A DNA stretch of 41,819 bases from Methanobacteriota archaeon (GTDB lineage: Archaea > Thermoplasmatota > Thermoplasmata > Lutacidiplasmatales > UBA184). Positions 24,003-32,370 of the stretch are shown piece after piece. The position numbers and the translations under genes were made by a program. The stretch is taken from assembly GCA_013290045.1 (NCBI GenBank), contig JABCYU010000004.1, forward strand, positions 1 to 41,819, written 5' to 3'. The notes beneath the pieces are model-generated. The model was not told where the DNA came from. It saw nothing but the letters and a program-made list of their open reading frames with translations, and did not search any database. Each line of letters starts with the position of its first letter. The first letter of the stretch is position 1.

Positions 24003-26858
24003 ATGGATCGCGTGGCCAGTCCGACGGTACGCCCCTCGGTGCCGCTTTGGGCGATCGGCGTCGCGGTGGGCCTGCTGGCGATCGGCCTCGGACTCCCCGT
24101 CGGCCCGACGCGGCCCACCGCCCAGGGAGCCGCGTCGGTCGTCGGAGGCGCGGCCGGGTCGGATGCGGCCCCGTCCCTGGCGACGGGCGCCTGCCCCGGG
24201 AGCACCGTTCCCGGGGTCTACGCCGCGAGCCTCGGGGTCGAGGGATCGGGAGCCCCCGCCCCCTCGATCGCGAACGTGAACCTCTCGGTAGAGTACTACT
24301 ACACCTGGAACTACTCGCCGAGCCACGGGCCGTCGACCCTGAGCTGCCTTCGGGGGGGTTCCACCAACGTCACCGGCCCTTCGGGAACCACCACCCTCGG
24401 CGCTCCGGTCCCCTCCACCACGTGCGGGAGCGGGGGTTGTTCGTACTACCGCGGTCCGTACGGACCGGTCAGCTTCAGCGACCCTTCCGGAAATCCCCCC
24501 GGGTACTTCCTGACGTGGGTGCGCACCGGTTCGAGCATGGTCATGGAGTTCGTCGAGGCCCTGAGCCTCCTCAGCCTCGCGCCGTACGGTCGAAGCGTGG
24601 TGAGCGTTTTCGCGCCCACGCCGATCCACGGGCTGCCCGAGTCCGGCAACGGCGGTCCGAGCCCGGCGAACCTCTCCTACGATTGGCATCTCCGAGGATC
24701 CGGCTGGGTCGCCGACGGGTCGTGGGGGATGCCGACCCTCACCGTGACCGCGTCGCCCGGGGCGGGCCCGGGCAGCGTGGCGCTCTGGACGAACGGCTCG
24801 TACAACGGCACCGCGGTGTCGGCCGGACCGGTCGTCCTCGACCTGAGCGCGGTGGCGACCGCGATCTCGAGCGGGAGCGTCGACCCGACGTCGCTCGATG
24901 CGGAGGAGCGGACGGCGATGTCGGTCACCGGGACCGGCGCCGCGGGCTACCCGTACACCGCCCAGTTCCTCCCGGGGCTGGGAGAGCCCCCGACGAACGC
25001 GTCGTGCGCCAGCACCGTCGTCGTAGGTGGGATCCTCGATCTGACGTGTTCGGCGACGGTCACCTACGCGGCCCCGGGACTGGCCCAACCGTCCGTGAAC
25101 CTCACGAACGGATTTTCGACGGCGAGCGCCGCGCTCCCCACGGTCACCGTGGCCCCCGCCCTCGCCGTCGCTATCAGCCCCGCGTCCGGGCAGACGTACC
25201 TGAACGCGACGACCCCGCTCACCGTCTCGGCCGCATCGGGAAGCGGGACGCCGCCGTACGGTCCGGCCTGCCTGTCGACGGGCGACGGGCGATCGTACTG
25301 CTCGAACCGGACCGGCGGCCCCTGGACGTTCGACGTGACCTGGGGAGAGGCGGGCACGTTCGGAGGCGTCGCCTCCGTGGTCGACACCGCCGGAGTCAAC
25401 CGATCCGTCGGGTTCTCGATCCAGGTCGTCGATCGCCCCGCCCTCGACGGCATCCTCGCCTCCTCGGCGGTAGTGGACGTCGGGCAGAACATCACCCTCA
25501 GTTCGTACGTCCACGGCGGGGCGTTCCCGGTATCGTACTGGTGGAACGACTCGGACCCCGTCGGGACGGTCTACGCCGGCGCGGTCCAGCGGTCCGCTCC
25601 CATCGTGCTGCGGTACTCGCCGACGATCGGCGGCCTCCACAATCTGACGCTGACCGTCCTCGACTCTCTCGGGACCCGGTCGAGCCAACTGGTCCGAGTC
25701 GTGGCGCATCTGGGCGCCCCGGTGTGGATCACCACGTTCGGGGCGCTTCCGGGGGCCAGCGACCCGGCGGGAGACCCGTGGGGCCTGTCGCTCGTGTCGG
25801 TGAACGGCGCCGGTGAGCCGGTCCCGTTCGACCTCACCGGCGAGAGCCTGTCGTTCTCCTTCGTAGGCGGATCCCCCGGCGGCCTGACCTGGGTCAACGA
25901 CAGCCTCGGCTCCACCGCCTTCGATCGCGGCGGGAACCAGTCGAGATTCTCGTTGGCCGTTCCCCCCGCCGCGTGGAGCGGGGGGGTCCTGAACGTCAGC
26001 GTCACTCCGACCCGGATCGGGACGCTCCTTGTCCAGCTTTCCGGCCCCCTCCCGATCCAGGGCGCCCTCTCCGGCCGCCTCTCGGTCCGAGTCACCCCGG
26101 ACACCGGCCACCTGCGGCTCGATCACCCGCGACTCGAGAATCCGGGGAGTCGGGCGAACTCCACCCTCTACCGGATCTCCGATCGGTTCGGGAACGGGGC
26201 TCCCGGGGTCTCGATCATCGTCCGGGCGGTGTTCGGATCGACGGTGCTCCTCTCGAACCCCGCCACCGAGGGGAACGCGTCGTCGACGGTCGTCTGGGTG
26301 AACTTCAGTGCGCCCACGGACAGCTCCGGGACCGTCCACGTCGAGTTCGCCGGACCCAACGGGACCTACGAGCTCCTCGGGCCTATCGAAGTTCCCGCGG
26401 CCGCCGCCGCTCTCGCGCTTCCGTGGTGGCTGGCCGGCCTCGGCGTCGTCGTTCTCGCCCTGGGCCTCGGGGGATACGGCTACCGACGCCGACGCACGCT
26501 CGCAGCGCTCTCCCGAGCGGATCCCGAGGTCGGCGAGGAGGAGTTGCGGCGGCTGGCCGAGGGACGGGCCCACGTGTTCTCCCGGGCCCGGACCGATCGC
26601 CCGACGGAGTTGCCCGAACTCGCCCGGGGATTCCCGGGGGCGGCGCCGAGCGGAGCGGAGCTCGCCGAGTGGGTCGGCTCGCTCGTCTCTGAGGGCGCCT
26701 TGCGGGCCGTGGTCGGTCCGGACGGGCGCCCCGGGTTCGTCCGGGTCCCGGAGCCGGCGGCGCCTCGGACGCTGCGCATCGACGTCGATCCCGCGGTCCG
26801 GGACGCCGCGCTCGCCGCGCGCGAGGAATCGGAATCCCCGACGGACCCGCCGCGATGA
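24003..26858 (+). CDS. Surface receptor-like protein with Ig-like ectodomain and cytoplasmic winged-helix-like tail
   Basis: 951 residues; ATG 24003 is preferred to the GTG two codons upstream. PLWAIGVAVGLLAIGLGL is a signal or first membrane helix. The ectodomain of about 750 residues is Ser/Thr/Gly/Asn-rich and beta-predicted, with PKD/Ig-like strands (VDVGQNITLSSYVHGG, LTLTVLDSLGTRSSQLVRVV) and two nearby Cys-containing segments. A membrane helix (WWLAGLGVVVLALGLGGYGY, about 26422-26480) is followed by RRRR and a cytoplasmic region of about 120 residues: EEELRRLAEGRAHVFSRA, ELPELARGF, GAELAEWVGSLVSEGALR, then a wing-like strand GRPGFVRV. This reads as a winged helix, so the protein may be a membrane-bound one-component regulator. 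The ligand is unknown. Confidence 0.75.
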   Translation: MDRVASPTVRPSVPLWAIGVAVGLLAIGLGLPVGPTRPTAQGAASVVGGAAGSDAAPSLATGACPGSTVPGVYAASLGVEGSGAPAPSIANVNLSVEYYYTWNYSPSHGPSTLSCLRGGSTNVTGPSGTTTLGAPVPSTTCGSGGCSYYRGPYGPVSFSDPSGNPPGYFLTWVRTGSSMVMEFVEALSLLSLAPYGRSVVSVFAPTPIHGLPESGNGGPSPANLSYDWHLRGSGWVADGSWGMPTLTVTASPGAGPGSVALWTNGSYNGTAVSAGPVVLDLSAVATAISSGSVDPTSLDAEERTAMSVTGTGAAGYPYTAQFLPGLGEPPTNASCASTVVVGGILDLTCSATVTYAAPGLAQPSVNLTNGFSTASAALPTVTVAPALAVAISPASGQTYLNATTPLTVSAASGSGTPPYGPACLSTGDGRSYCSNRTGGPWTFDVTWGEAGTFGGVASVVDTAGVNRSVGFSIQVVDRPALDGILASSAVVDVGQNITLSSYVHGGAFPVSYWWNDSDPVGTVYAGAVQRSAPIVLRYSPTIGGLHNLTLTVLDSLGTRSSQLVRVVAHLGAPVWITTFGALPGASDPAGDPWGLSLVSVNGAGEPVPFDLTGESLSFSFVGGSPGGLTWVNDSLGSTAFDRGGNQSRFSLAVPPAAWSGGVLNVSVTPTRIGTLLVQLSGPLPIQGALSGRLSVRVTPDTGHLRLDHPRLENPGSRANSTLYRISDRFGNGAPGVSIIVRAVFGSTVLLSNPATEGNASSTVVWVNFSAPTDSSGTVHVEFAGPNGTYELLGPIEVPAAAAALALPWWLAGLGVVVLALGLGGYGYRRRRTLAALSRADPEVGEEELRRLAEGRAHVFSRARTDRPTELPELARGFPGAAPSGAELAEWVGSLVSEGALRAVVGPDGRPGFVRVPEPAAPRTLRIDVDPAVRDAALAAREESESPTDPPR

Positions 26859-26861
26859 CCG

Positions 26862-28193
26862 CTACGGCTCGTGGCCGACCAGATCGTAGAACCGGTACGC
26901 CGCCTCGCCCGCGCCGAAGCAGTACTTCAGTCCGGTGAACCCGGACTTGAGCTCGGCGGCCGCCGACGATACCTCGGCGGCCGGCCGTTGGCGATGGAGG
27001 AGGTCGTCGAACAACTCGGCGATCCGGGCCATCTCGCGTTCGCGCATGCCGACCCGGGTCACCTCGGGAGTGCCCAACCGGACCCCCTGCGGGTGCTTCG
27101 GGCTCGTGTCCCCCGGGAGGAGGTTCTTGTTCGTGATGATCCCCGCTTCGGCGAGCCGGCGCGCGGCGGCCTCGCCTCCTCCCTCGTTCGCCACCCGCAC
27201 CGCGACGGTGTGGGATCGGGTGAACCCGAGCTCGGGCGCGAGCACGTCGAATCCCCGTTCGTGGAGGGCCTGGCCCAGCGCGCGGGCGTTCGCCACCGTC
27301 TGCCGCGCGTACTCGCGGCCGAAGGCGAGGTGCTCCGCGAAGCTGACCGCCAGCGCGGCCATGGTGTGGAGGTGGTGGTTGCTCGTCACTCCGGGGAAGG
27401 CGGCGGACTGGAGCCGCTTGTCGAGCTCCGGGTCCGGGGCGTTGCCGAGGATGAGGCCGTGCTGCGGTCCCGGGAGCGTCTTGTGGGTCGATGCGGAGAG
27501 CACCACGCACCCCTCGTGCAACGGGTCCTGGAACTCGCCACCGGCGATCAACCCCAGGACGTGGGCCGCGTCGTACCATCCCCTCGCCCCGATCTGCTCC
27601 ATCGTCGGGGCGAGCTCGGCGACCGGCATCGGGAAGAGGAAGAGCGAGAGCCCGAACAGGCAGAGCTTGGGACGGACCGCGAGGAGGATCTCCCGGGTCC
27701 GGGGGACGTCGATCGTCATCCGCTCGGCGTCCCACGCGTAGTAGACCGGCTTCACGCCGCGCATCCCGAAGGCGCCGAACGACGCGCTCGAGATGTGGGC
27801 CCCGTTGGCGAGCCGGGAGGTGCCGACCAGGTCCCCGGGCTCGGCGAGCGCCTTCAGTACCGCCAGGTTGGCGACGGTTCCGGAGATCGGTCGGACGTCG
27901 GCGAACGAGCATCGGAACAGCCGCTTCGCGAGGTCGAGGCACGTCCGCTCGACCTCATCGACCTGCTCGTTCCCCTCATAGTAGCGCTCGCCGGGGAGGC
28001 CTTCGGCGTAGCGCGAATGGAAATCGCTGATCAACAGCTCTTTCGCGTACGGGGAGAGCAGATTCTCGCTGGCGATCAGGGGAATCGACCGCTCGAAGCG
28101 GGACGAATGGCGCTTGACCGTGTCCCGTATCGACCGGACGACGTCGGCCATCTCGCGCTCGGGCGCCGTTCCGGTCTCGTGTGGCGCGGTCAT
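26862..28193 (-). CDS. glyA: Serine hydroxymethyltransferase
   Basis: 443 residues, typical length. IPLIASENLLSPYAKELLIS, RYYEGNEQVDEVE and the PLP-lysine motif STHKTLPGPQHG are diagnostic, with GWYDAAHVLGLIAGGEF holding the Asp-Ala-His that contacts the cofactor. It interconverts serine and glycine with a C1 carrier in the cytoplasm. ATG 28193 is chosen over the upstream GTG because the longer frame would run through the G-rich ORB-like box. The start codon lies 2 bases from that box, so its promoter region overlaps a putative origin element. It is convergent with the receptor-like gene (3-base gap). Confidence 0.95.
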   Translation of the reverse strand: MTAPHETGTAPEREMADVVRSIRDTVKRHSSRFERSIPLIASENLLSPYAKELLISDFHSRYAEGLPGERYYEGNEQVDEVERTCLDLAKRLFRCSFADVRPISGTVANLAVLKALAEPGDLVGTSRLANGAHISSASFGAFGMRGVKPVYYAWDAERMTIDVPRTREILLAVRPKLCLFGLSLFLFPMPVAELAPTMEQIGARGWYDAAHVLGLIAGGEFQDPLHEGCVVLSASTHKTLPGPQHGLILGNAPDPELDKRLQSAAFPGVTSNHHLHTMAALAVSFAEHLAFGREYARQTVANARALGQALHERGFDVLAPELGFTRSHTVAVRVANEGGGEAAARRLAEAGIITNKNLLPGDTSPKHPQGVRLGTPEVTRVGMREREMARIAELFDDLLHRQRPAAEVSSAAAELKSGFTGLKYCFGAGEAAYRFYDLVGHEP

Positions 28194-28195
28194 CC

Positions 28196-28223
28196 ACCCC
28201 CACCCCCCCGTTTCCACTGGAAC
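28196..28223 (-). other. Origin recognition box-like site 1
   Basis: On the minus strand the box reads GTTCCAGTGGAAA, two bases (CG), then GGGGGGTGGGGGT. A dyad followed by a G-string is the organisation of the archaeal ORB bound by Orc1/Cdc6. It matches site 2 at 25 of 28 positions, in inverted orientation. Confidence 0.65.
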
Positions 28224-28314
28224 GGGTCGGTGGACCACACGACCTCCCCCACCAAGGCGCACGGGTCCCTAGGATCCAAGGGACGGGCCATCCGGGGGGC
28301 CCACGTCACCAACC

Positions 28315-28323
28315 GCATATAGG
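28315..28323 (+). promoter_or_regulatory. Box A for the thioesterase gene
   Basis: GCATATAGG is centred 27 bases before ATG 28346, giving a leaderless transcript. Confidence 0.6.
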
Positions 28324-28345
28324 CCACCGCTCCCATCTCACCCCG

Positions 28346-28801
28346 ATGTCGGGCCGTCCCGAACCTCCCATCCATCCGTGGCCGTGCCAGCGCCGATTCC
28401 CGATCGTCTACCACGACATCGACGTGCTGAACCATCTCAACCACGCGGTCTATTTTCCGATGATGGAGACCCTGCGTTGCGACTACTACCTACCGATGCT
28501 CGGGACGACCGACCCGAGATCGCTCGACATCATCCTGGCCGAGGCGACGTGTCGATTCCTCGCCCCGGTCACCTACGGTCAGACCTTGCTTGGTGAGGTC
28601 GCCCCTTCCGTTCCGATCGGTCGTACGAGCTTCTCTCTCCTCTACCGTTTCCGGGATCCGGACGGTACCCGGGTCTACGCCAGGGGTAGGACGGTCATCG
28701 TCTGTTTCGACTACGAGACCAATCGCAAGAAGGAGATCCCCGCCGACCGAAGGGAGCGGCTCCTGCGGGACGGCGTCGACCCGGCCCCGGAAGGATGGTA
28801 A
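28346..28801 (+). CDS. Acyl-CoA thioesterase, 4HBT/hotdog family
   Basis: 151 residues. FPIVYHDIDVLNHLNHAVYF is the 4-hydroxybenzoyl-CoA thioesterase signature, with the catalytic Asp in D-I-D and the H-x-N-H element. CRFLAPVTYGQTLLGEVAPS and GRTVIVCFDYETNRKKEIPA follow the hotdog strand order. It would hydrolyse an acyl-CoA in the cytoplasm; chain length is unknown. The gene looks slightly less GC-rich than its neighbours and stands alone between the two ORB-like boxes. The longer frame upstream is rejected because box A at 28315 fits ATG 28346. Confidence 0.88.
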   Translation: MSGRPEPPIHPWPCQRRFPIVYHDIDVLNHLNHAVYFPMMETLRCDYYLPMLGTTDPRSLDIILAEATCRFLAPVTYGQTLLGEVAPSVPIGRTSFSLLYRFRDPDGTRVYARGRTVIVCFDYETNRKKEIPADRRERLLRDGVDPAPEGW

Positions 28802-28820
28802 TGAACCCGGCCGGAGGCCT

Positions 28821-28848
28821 GTTCCACTGGAAATAGGGGGGTGGGGGT
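28821..28848 (+). other. Origin recognition box-like site 2
   Basis: The plus strand reads GTTCCACTGGAAA, two bases (TA), then GGGGGGTGGGGGT, starting 19 bases after the thioesterase stop. It differs from site 1 only at the dyad centre and the two spacer bases. Confidence 0.65.
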
Positions 28849-28968
28849 CGGCCTTCGACCCGAACGCCGAACCCGTCGACCCACCTCGACATCGGGATGG
28901 AGTTCGAGCGTCAGAACGGGCGCTGCCCGACTGACGGCCGGGCCGGGGCACCCCCGGGGGTGGCGAAT

Positions 28969-28991
28969 CCGTGAGGGGCCTTCCCCCACGG
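28969..28991 (-). terminator. Hairpin just past the SRP RNA 3' end
   Basis: CCGTG and CACGG arms enclose GGGG/CCCC pairing with one bulged base, located 4-26 bases beyond the predicted SRP RNA end. It lacks a U-run; it may help 3'-end formation or processing. Confidence 0.35.
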
Positions 28992-28994
28992 AAG

Positions 28995-29307
28995 TGCTAG
29001 GCCGGTCAGATGGCCGCCCGAAAGAAGGATCCGTGGTTCCCGGCCGCTCCTCGGCCCCGTCGCCCCACCAGCGTCGACGGGTCACGGTAAGGCTGCTCCC
29101 GTCAGGACCTAACCCGGTGCCCGTGATGGATAACCGCTAGGGCACTCCTCCGAGTGCTCGTCGCGATGCCCGCGGCCCGATGGAACAGAGCGTCTGCGGA
29201 GACGACCGAGACGAACCCCTCTTCCGAACGTCGCTCTAACCTGTCACCCCCGCTAAGGACGGTTTCGGTGTATAAGGGGACGCCCAACCCCCCGGTCTAG
29301 CCTAGCA
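28995..29307 (-). ncRNA. SRP (7S) RNA
   Basis: On the minus strand, helix 8 is clear: AGGTCC, loop TGAC, then GGGAGCAGCC, the asymmetric loop that binds SRP54. The 5' TGCTAGGC (29307-29300) pairs with 3' GCCTAGCA (29002-28995), forming the closing helix 1 of archaeal 7S RNA, and GGGGGGTTGGGCGTCCCC near the 5' end matches the conserved archaeal Alu region. The length of 313 nt fits the archaeal norm (about 300-310). A box A 24-25 bases upstream fixes the 5' end. It forms the signal recognition particle with SRP19 and SRP54 (not in the window). The tetraloop UGAC is unusual. Confidence 0.92.
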
Positions 29308-29327
29308 GGTTGACCACCGTCTGTCCG

Positions 29328-29335
29328 TATTTATA
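29328..29335 (-). promoter_or_regulatory. Box A for the SRP RNA, nearly symmetric
   Basis: TATAAATA on the minus strand is centred 24-25 bases from the predicted RNA 5' end. The plus strand reads TATTTATAC, so the same element could also drive the permease operon in the other direction. Confidence 0.75.
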
Positions 29336-29376
29336 CCTGCCCGCGGCCGTCCGGGTCTCCCAACACGGAGGCGGGC

Positions 29377-32370
29377 ACGTCGGCGGGGCGTCGCGGCGAA
29401 ACGTCGGCCTCCCGCGGACGCCGGGCCCCCGTCGGGCTCCTGGCCGGGCTCGCGCTCTGCCTCGCCTTGATGGCCCTCCCGCCGCTCGCCGCCGCGCACC
29501 TGCGGAGCGCCTCCCATTCCGGCGCTATCCTTCCCGTGGCGGGGCCCGTCGGGAACTGGACGACGTTCCACGGCTCGGAGAACCGTAGCGGGGAGGCGTC
29601 GGGCGTCGGACCGGGGGTCGGTACGACGGTCTGGTTCCGGCATCTGTCGTCGAGCGGGTTCCGGGTAGGCCCCGTCGAGAATCGAACGCAGGTCTACATC
29701 GCCGACGTCTTCGGGGCGGTCTTCGACGTCAACCTGTCGAACGGGAGCGTGCGGTGGTCGCACGGGGTCGGCCTCAACCCGACGACCCCGGATCTCGCCC
29801 AGGGCCAGCTGGTGATCGCCAGCGGGAACCCCGGAAAGGTCACCGACCTCAACGCGACGACCGGTGCGGAGCGATGGAACGTCGTCCTCACCAGCCGCGT
29901 CACGACGCCCGTGAACGTGGTGCAGGGGACCGTGGTCGTCGGCACGGCCGACGGGCGCCTCATCGCCCTCGCGCTGGCCGACGGGACGTTCCTGTGGAGC
30001 GCGTCGTTCGGAGCCGGGGTGGCCGGGGGAGTGGCGTACGAGTCGGGTCGATGGTACGCGGCGACGGACGTCGGGGGGCTGTTCGCGGTGAACGCCGTTG
30101 GCCGCCCGGTCTGGGGGGCGAACGTGACCGCGCCGGTCGACGCCGGCCCCGCCGTCGCCTTCGGCCGCGTCGTCCTCGCGGACGTGCGCGCCAACGTCAC
30201 CGCGTTCAACGCGTCGAACGGTTCGTTCCTATGGCGCTACGTCGGCGCCCTCGCCCATCCGGGGGACGGGATCGAGGCGACGCCGGCCGTCGGGGCGTCC
30301 GGGGTCTATGTAGCGACCGACCTCGGGGCGATCACCGCGCTCGACCTCACGACCGGCGCGCTTCGCTGGTCGCGGAACGTCACGTTCACCGGTTATCCGG
30401 TCTCGAGCGCCCCGGTCCTCACCGTGACCGGGCTGTACGTCTGGGACGCCAGCGAAAGCCTCGACGACTTCGCTCTCGCCAACGGCCGGCCGTACTGGTC
30501 GACGACGCTCGCCGTCGCGACCAGCTTCTCCTCCCCCGCGGTCGAGGGAGGCCAGCTGCTCATGGGGGACGACAAGGGATACCTCTGGGAGTTCGGAGGC
30601 GCGGGCAGCGGACCGGCGTGGAACGTCTCCGGGACGGTGACCGATCGCGCCGGCCGGCCGGTGCCCGGAGCGACGATCGACTACTCGGGGTCGCCGATGC
30701 CTGTGGGGCCGAACGGGTCGTTCGTCCTAACGCTCAGCAACGGCACCTACACGCTGACCGCCACGGCCCCTGGGTACGGGTCGGTCGCTGAGGGGGTCAC
30801 CGTCATCGGGCCGGTCTCCGGCCTCCTCTTCCGTCTCTTGCCGCTGAAGCTCTACCCGATCACGGGGATCGTCGAGGACCGGATCGCCGAGCGGGGGCTG
30901 TCCCGGGTCCTGGTCCAGGTAACGATCCAGTCGTGGACCGACCAGAGCTACTCGAATCCCAACGGCACGTTCCAGCTCTGGGCGCCCAACGGGACGACGT
31001 ACGTGACGGCCCAGCCGCCCACCGGGTTCGATCCGATCGCGATCCACGTCGTGGTGGCCGGCGCGCCGGCCACCGGGGTCGTCCTCGGCCTCGCGCCGAC
31101 GCAGCTCGCCGTCAGCACCGGGGGACCCGACCGGTTGGACCTGCTCCTCCCGCTCGGCGCCGTGGCCGCCGCCGGGATCGCCACCGCGTTCCGGCAGGAG
31201 AGCCGGCGGCGGACCGCCCTCGGGCTGCCGCCGGACGTCCTCTCCCCGTTCGCGCGGTTCGTCGCCATGCGCCTCATCCTCGTGCCGTTCCAGTCCCTCG
31301 TCGTCCTCACGGTCCTGTTCGTCTTCGGAACGTACCTCCCCGTCCTCTCCCATCCCGGGTCGACGCCCTGCCAACTGTCGTCGCAGGCCTGCTCCGGCTG
31401 CACGTGGTCGGATTGGGGGTGCGCCGCGACGGCGTTCCTCTGGGGGTGGTGGACCCTCATCGTCAACCTGTTCACCGGACAGTGGGGGCTCACGTCGTTC
31501 GGCTACCTGCAGGAGCCGGCGACGCTGTTCCTCCAGTGGTGGGCCCCGTACTCCATCGAGCTCGCCGTCGTCGCCCTGCTGTTCTCCGCCGCGATCGCCT
31601 ATCCGGTCGGGCTGCTCTCCGGCTGGCGTCGCGACTCAGTCGTCGACGTGGGAGCCCGCAGCCTGACGACCGTCGGGCTTCTCGTCCCGACGTTCCTCGT
31701 GCTGTTGTTCATCCTGGGGTTCGCCTACACGCCGTTCTCGACGACGTTCGGCGACACCCCCTACGACGTGATCCCGTCGCCGTCGTGGTTCGCATTGCAC
31801 GGGCAACCGGAGTGGATCGGTACCGGCTTCAACACGTCGCCCACCGGCTTCCCGCTCGTGGACGGGGCGGTCCACGGGGCGTGGGCGTTCGAGCTGATCG
31901 TGCTCGTCAAGACGGTGCTGCAGGCGATGATCATCGCCGTGATCTACGTCGGGATCTTCCTCCGCTATGCCCGCAACGCCGTCGTCGACGCGGTCCAGGA
32001 ACCGCACGTCAACGCCGCCCGGGCGCGCGGCATCCCCGAGGGAACGCTCCTGTGGCGGCATACCGCCCGTCGGGTCTGGCCGATCTACGTGCTGGTCTTC
32101 GGACTGACGATCCCCGCGTACATCGGGACCCAGGCGATCGTCGAGGCGCTCGCCAACGACCACGGGTTGGGCACGCTGCTGATCGCGCAGATGACCCACG
32201 TCCAGTCCACCGCCTTCGGGTTCTCCTCCGTCGCCGCGGGGCCGCACATCGGCAATCTCTACCAGGTGCTCATCTTCATCCTCGTCCTGGTCGTCCTCGT
32301 CGGCAAGGTCGTCGCCGACGTCGTCGCCCGCTACCTCGACCCGCGCATCGTCCGACGGAGCGGAGGATGA
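29377..32370 (+). CDS. ABC dipeptide-type permease (DppB family) with N-terminal PQQ-like propeller ectodomain
   Basis: The C-terminal 380 residues are a DppB-type permease: FARFVAMRLILVPFQSLVVL, AIAYPVGLLSGWRRDSVVDV, and the EAA loop NAARARGIPEGTLLWRH. In front lie two carboxypeptidase-regulatory-like repeats (VSGTVTDRAGRPVPGATIDY; YPITGIVEDRIAERGLSRVL) and about 340 residues of PQQ-like blades (FDVNLSNGSVRWSHGVGLNP, ALDLTTGALRWSRNV). An extra helix (LLLPLGAVAAAGIATAF) returns the chain to the cytoplasm before the permease. The first ATG (29470) would cut the signal peptide; the open frame upstream gives RGRRAPVGLLAGLALCLALM. The start is tentatively ACG 29377, preceded by GGAGG at 29367. 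A Cys-rich loop follows the first permease helix. The next gene is the partner permease. Confidence 0.8.
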   Translation, partial: TSAGRRGETSASRGRRAPVGLLAGLALCLALMALPPLAAAHLRSASHSGAILPVAGPVGNWTTFHGSENRSGEASGVGPGVGTTVWFRHLSSSGFRVGPVENRTQVYIADVFGAVFDVNLSNGSVRWSHGVGLNPTTPDLAQGQLVIASGNPGKVTDLNATTGAERWNVVLTSRVTTPVNVVQGTVVVGTADGRLIALALADGTFLWSASFGAGVAGGVAYESGRWYAATDVGGLFAVNAVGRPVWGANVTAPVDAGPAVAFGRVVLADVRANVTAFNASNGSFLWRYVGALAHPGDGIEATPAVGASGVYVATDLGAITALDLTTGALRWSRNVTFTGYPVSSAPVLTVTGLYVWDASESLDDFALANGRPYWSTTLAVATSFSSPAVEGGQLLMGDDKGYLWEFGGAGSGPAWNVSGTVTDRAGRPVPGATIDYSGSPMPVGPNGSFVLTLSNGTYTLTATAPGYGSVAEGVTVIGPVSGLLFRLLPLKLYPITGIVEDRIAERGLSRVLVQVTIQSWTDQSYSNPNGTFQLWAPNGTTYVTAQPPTGFDPIAIHVVVAGAPATGVVLGLAPTQLAVSTGGPDRLDLLLPLGAVAAAGIATAFRQESRRRTALGLPPDVLSPFARFVAMRLILVPFQSLVVLTVLFVFGTYLPVLSHPGSTPCQLSSQACSGCTWSDWGCAATAFLWGWWTLIVNLFTGQWGLTSFGYLQEPATLFLQWWAPYSIELAVVALLFSAAIAYPVGLLSGWRRDSVVDVGARSLTTVGLLVPTFLVLLFILGFAYTPFSTTFGDTPYDVIPSPSWFALHGQPEWIGTGFNTSPTGFPLVDGAVHGAWAFELIVLVKTVLQAMIIAVIYVGIFLRYARNAVVDAVQEPHVNAARARGIPEGTLLWRHTARRVWPIYVLVFGLTIPAYIGTQAIVEALANDHGLGTLLIAQMTHVQSTAFGFSSVAAGPHIGNLYQVLIFILVLVVLVGKVVADVVARYLDPRIVRRSGG

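Larger units (their letters stand above)
28196..28848. other. Putative replication origin region
   Basis: Two ORB-like boxes in inverted orientation, with G-strings pointing outward, enclose 597 bases holding the thioesterase gene and its promoter. Inverted ORBs flanking an unwinding region are the usual archaeal layout. No orc1/cdc6 gene is in the window, and the enclosed DNA is only mildly AT-richer than its surroundings, so the origin assignment is provisional. Confidence 0.5.

Noticed and set aside
23928-26573. 881-codon open frame on the minus strand opposite the receptor-like gene
   Set aside because: Translation is Arg/Gly/Asp-rich without domains, while the plus strand encodes a coherent signal peptide, ectodomain and anchor.
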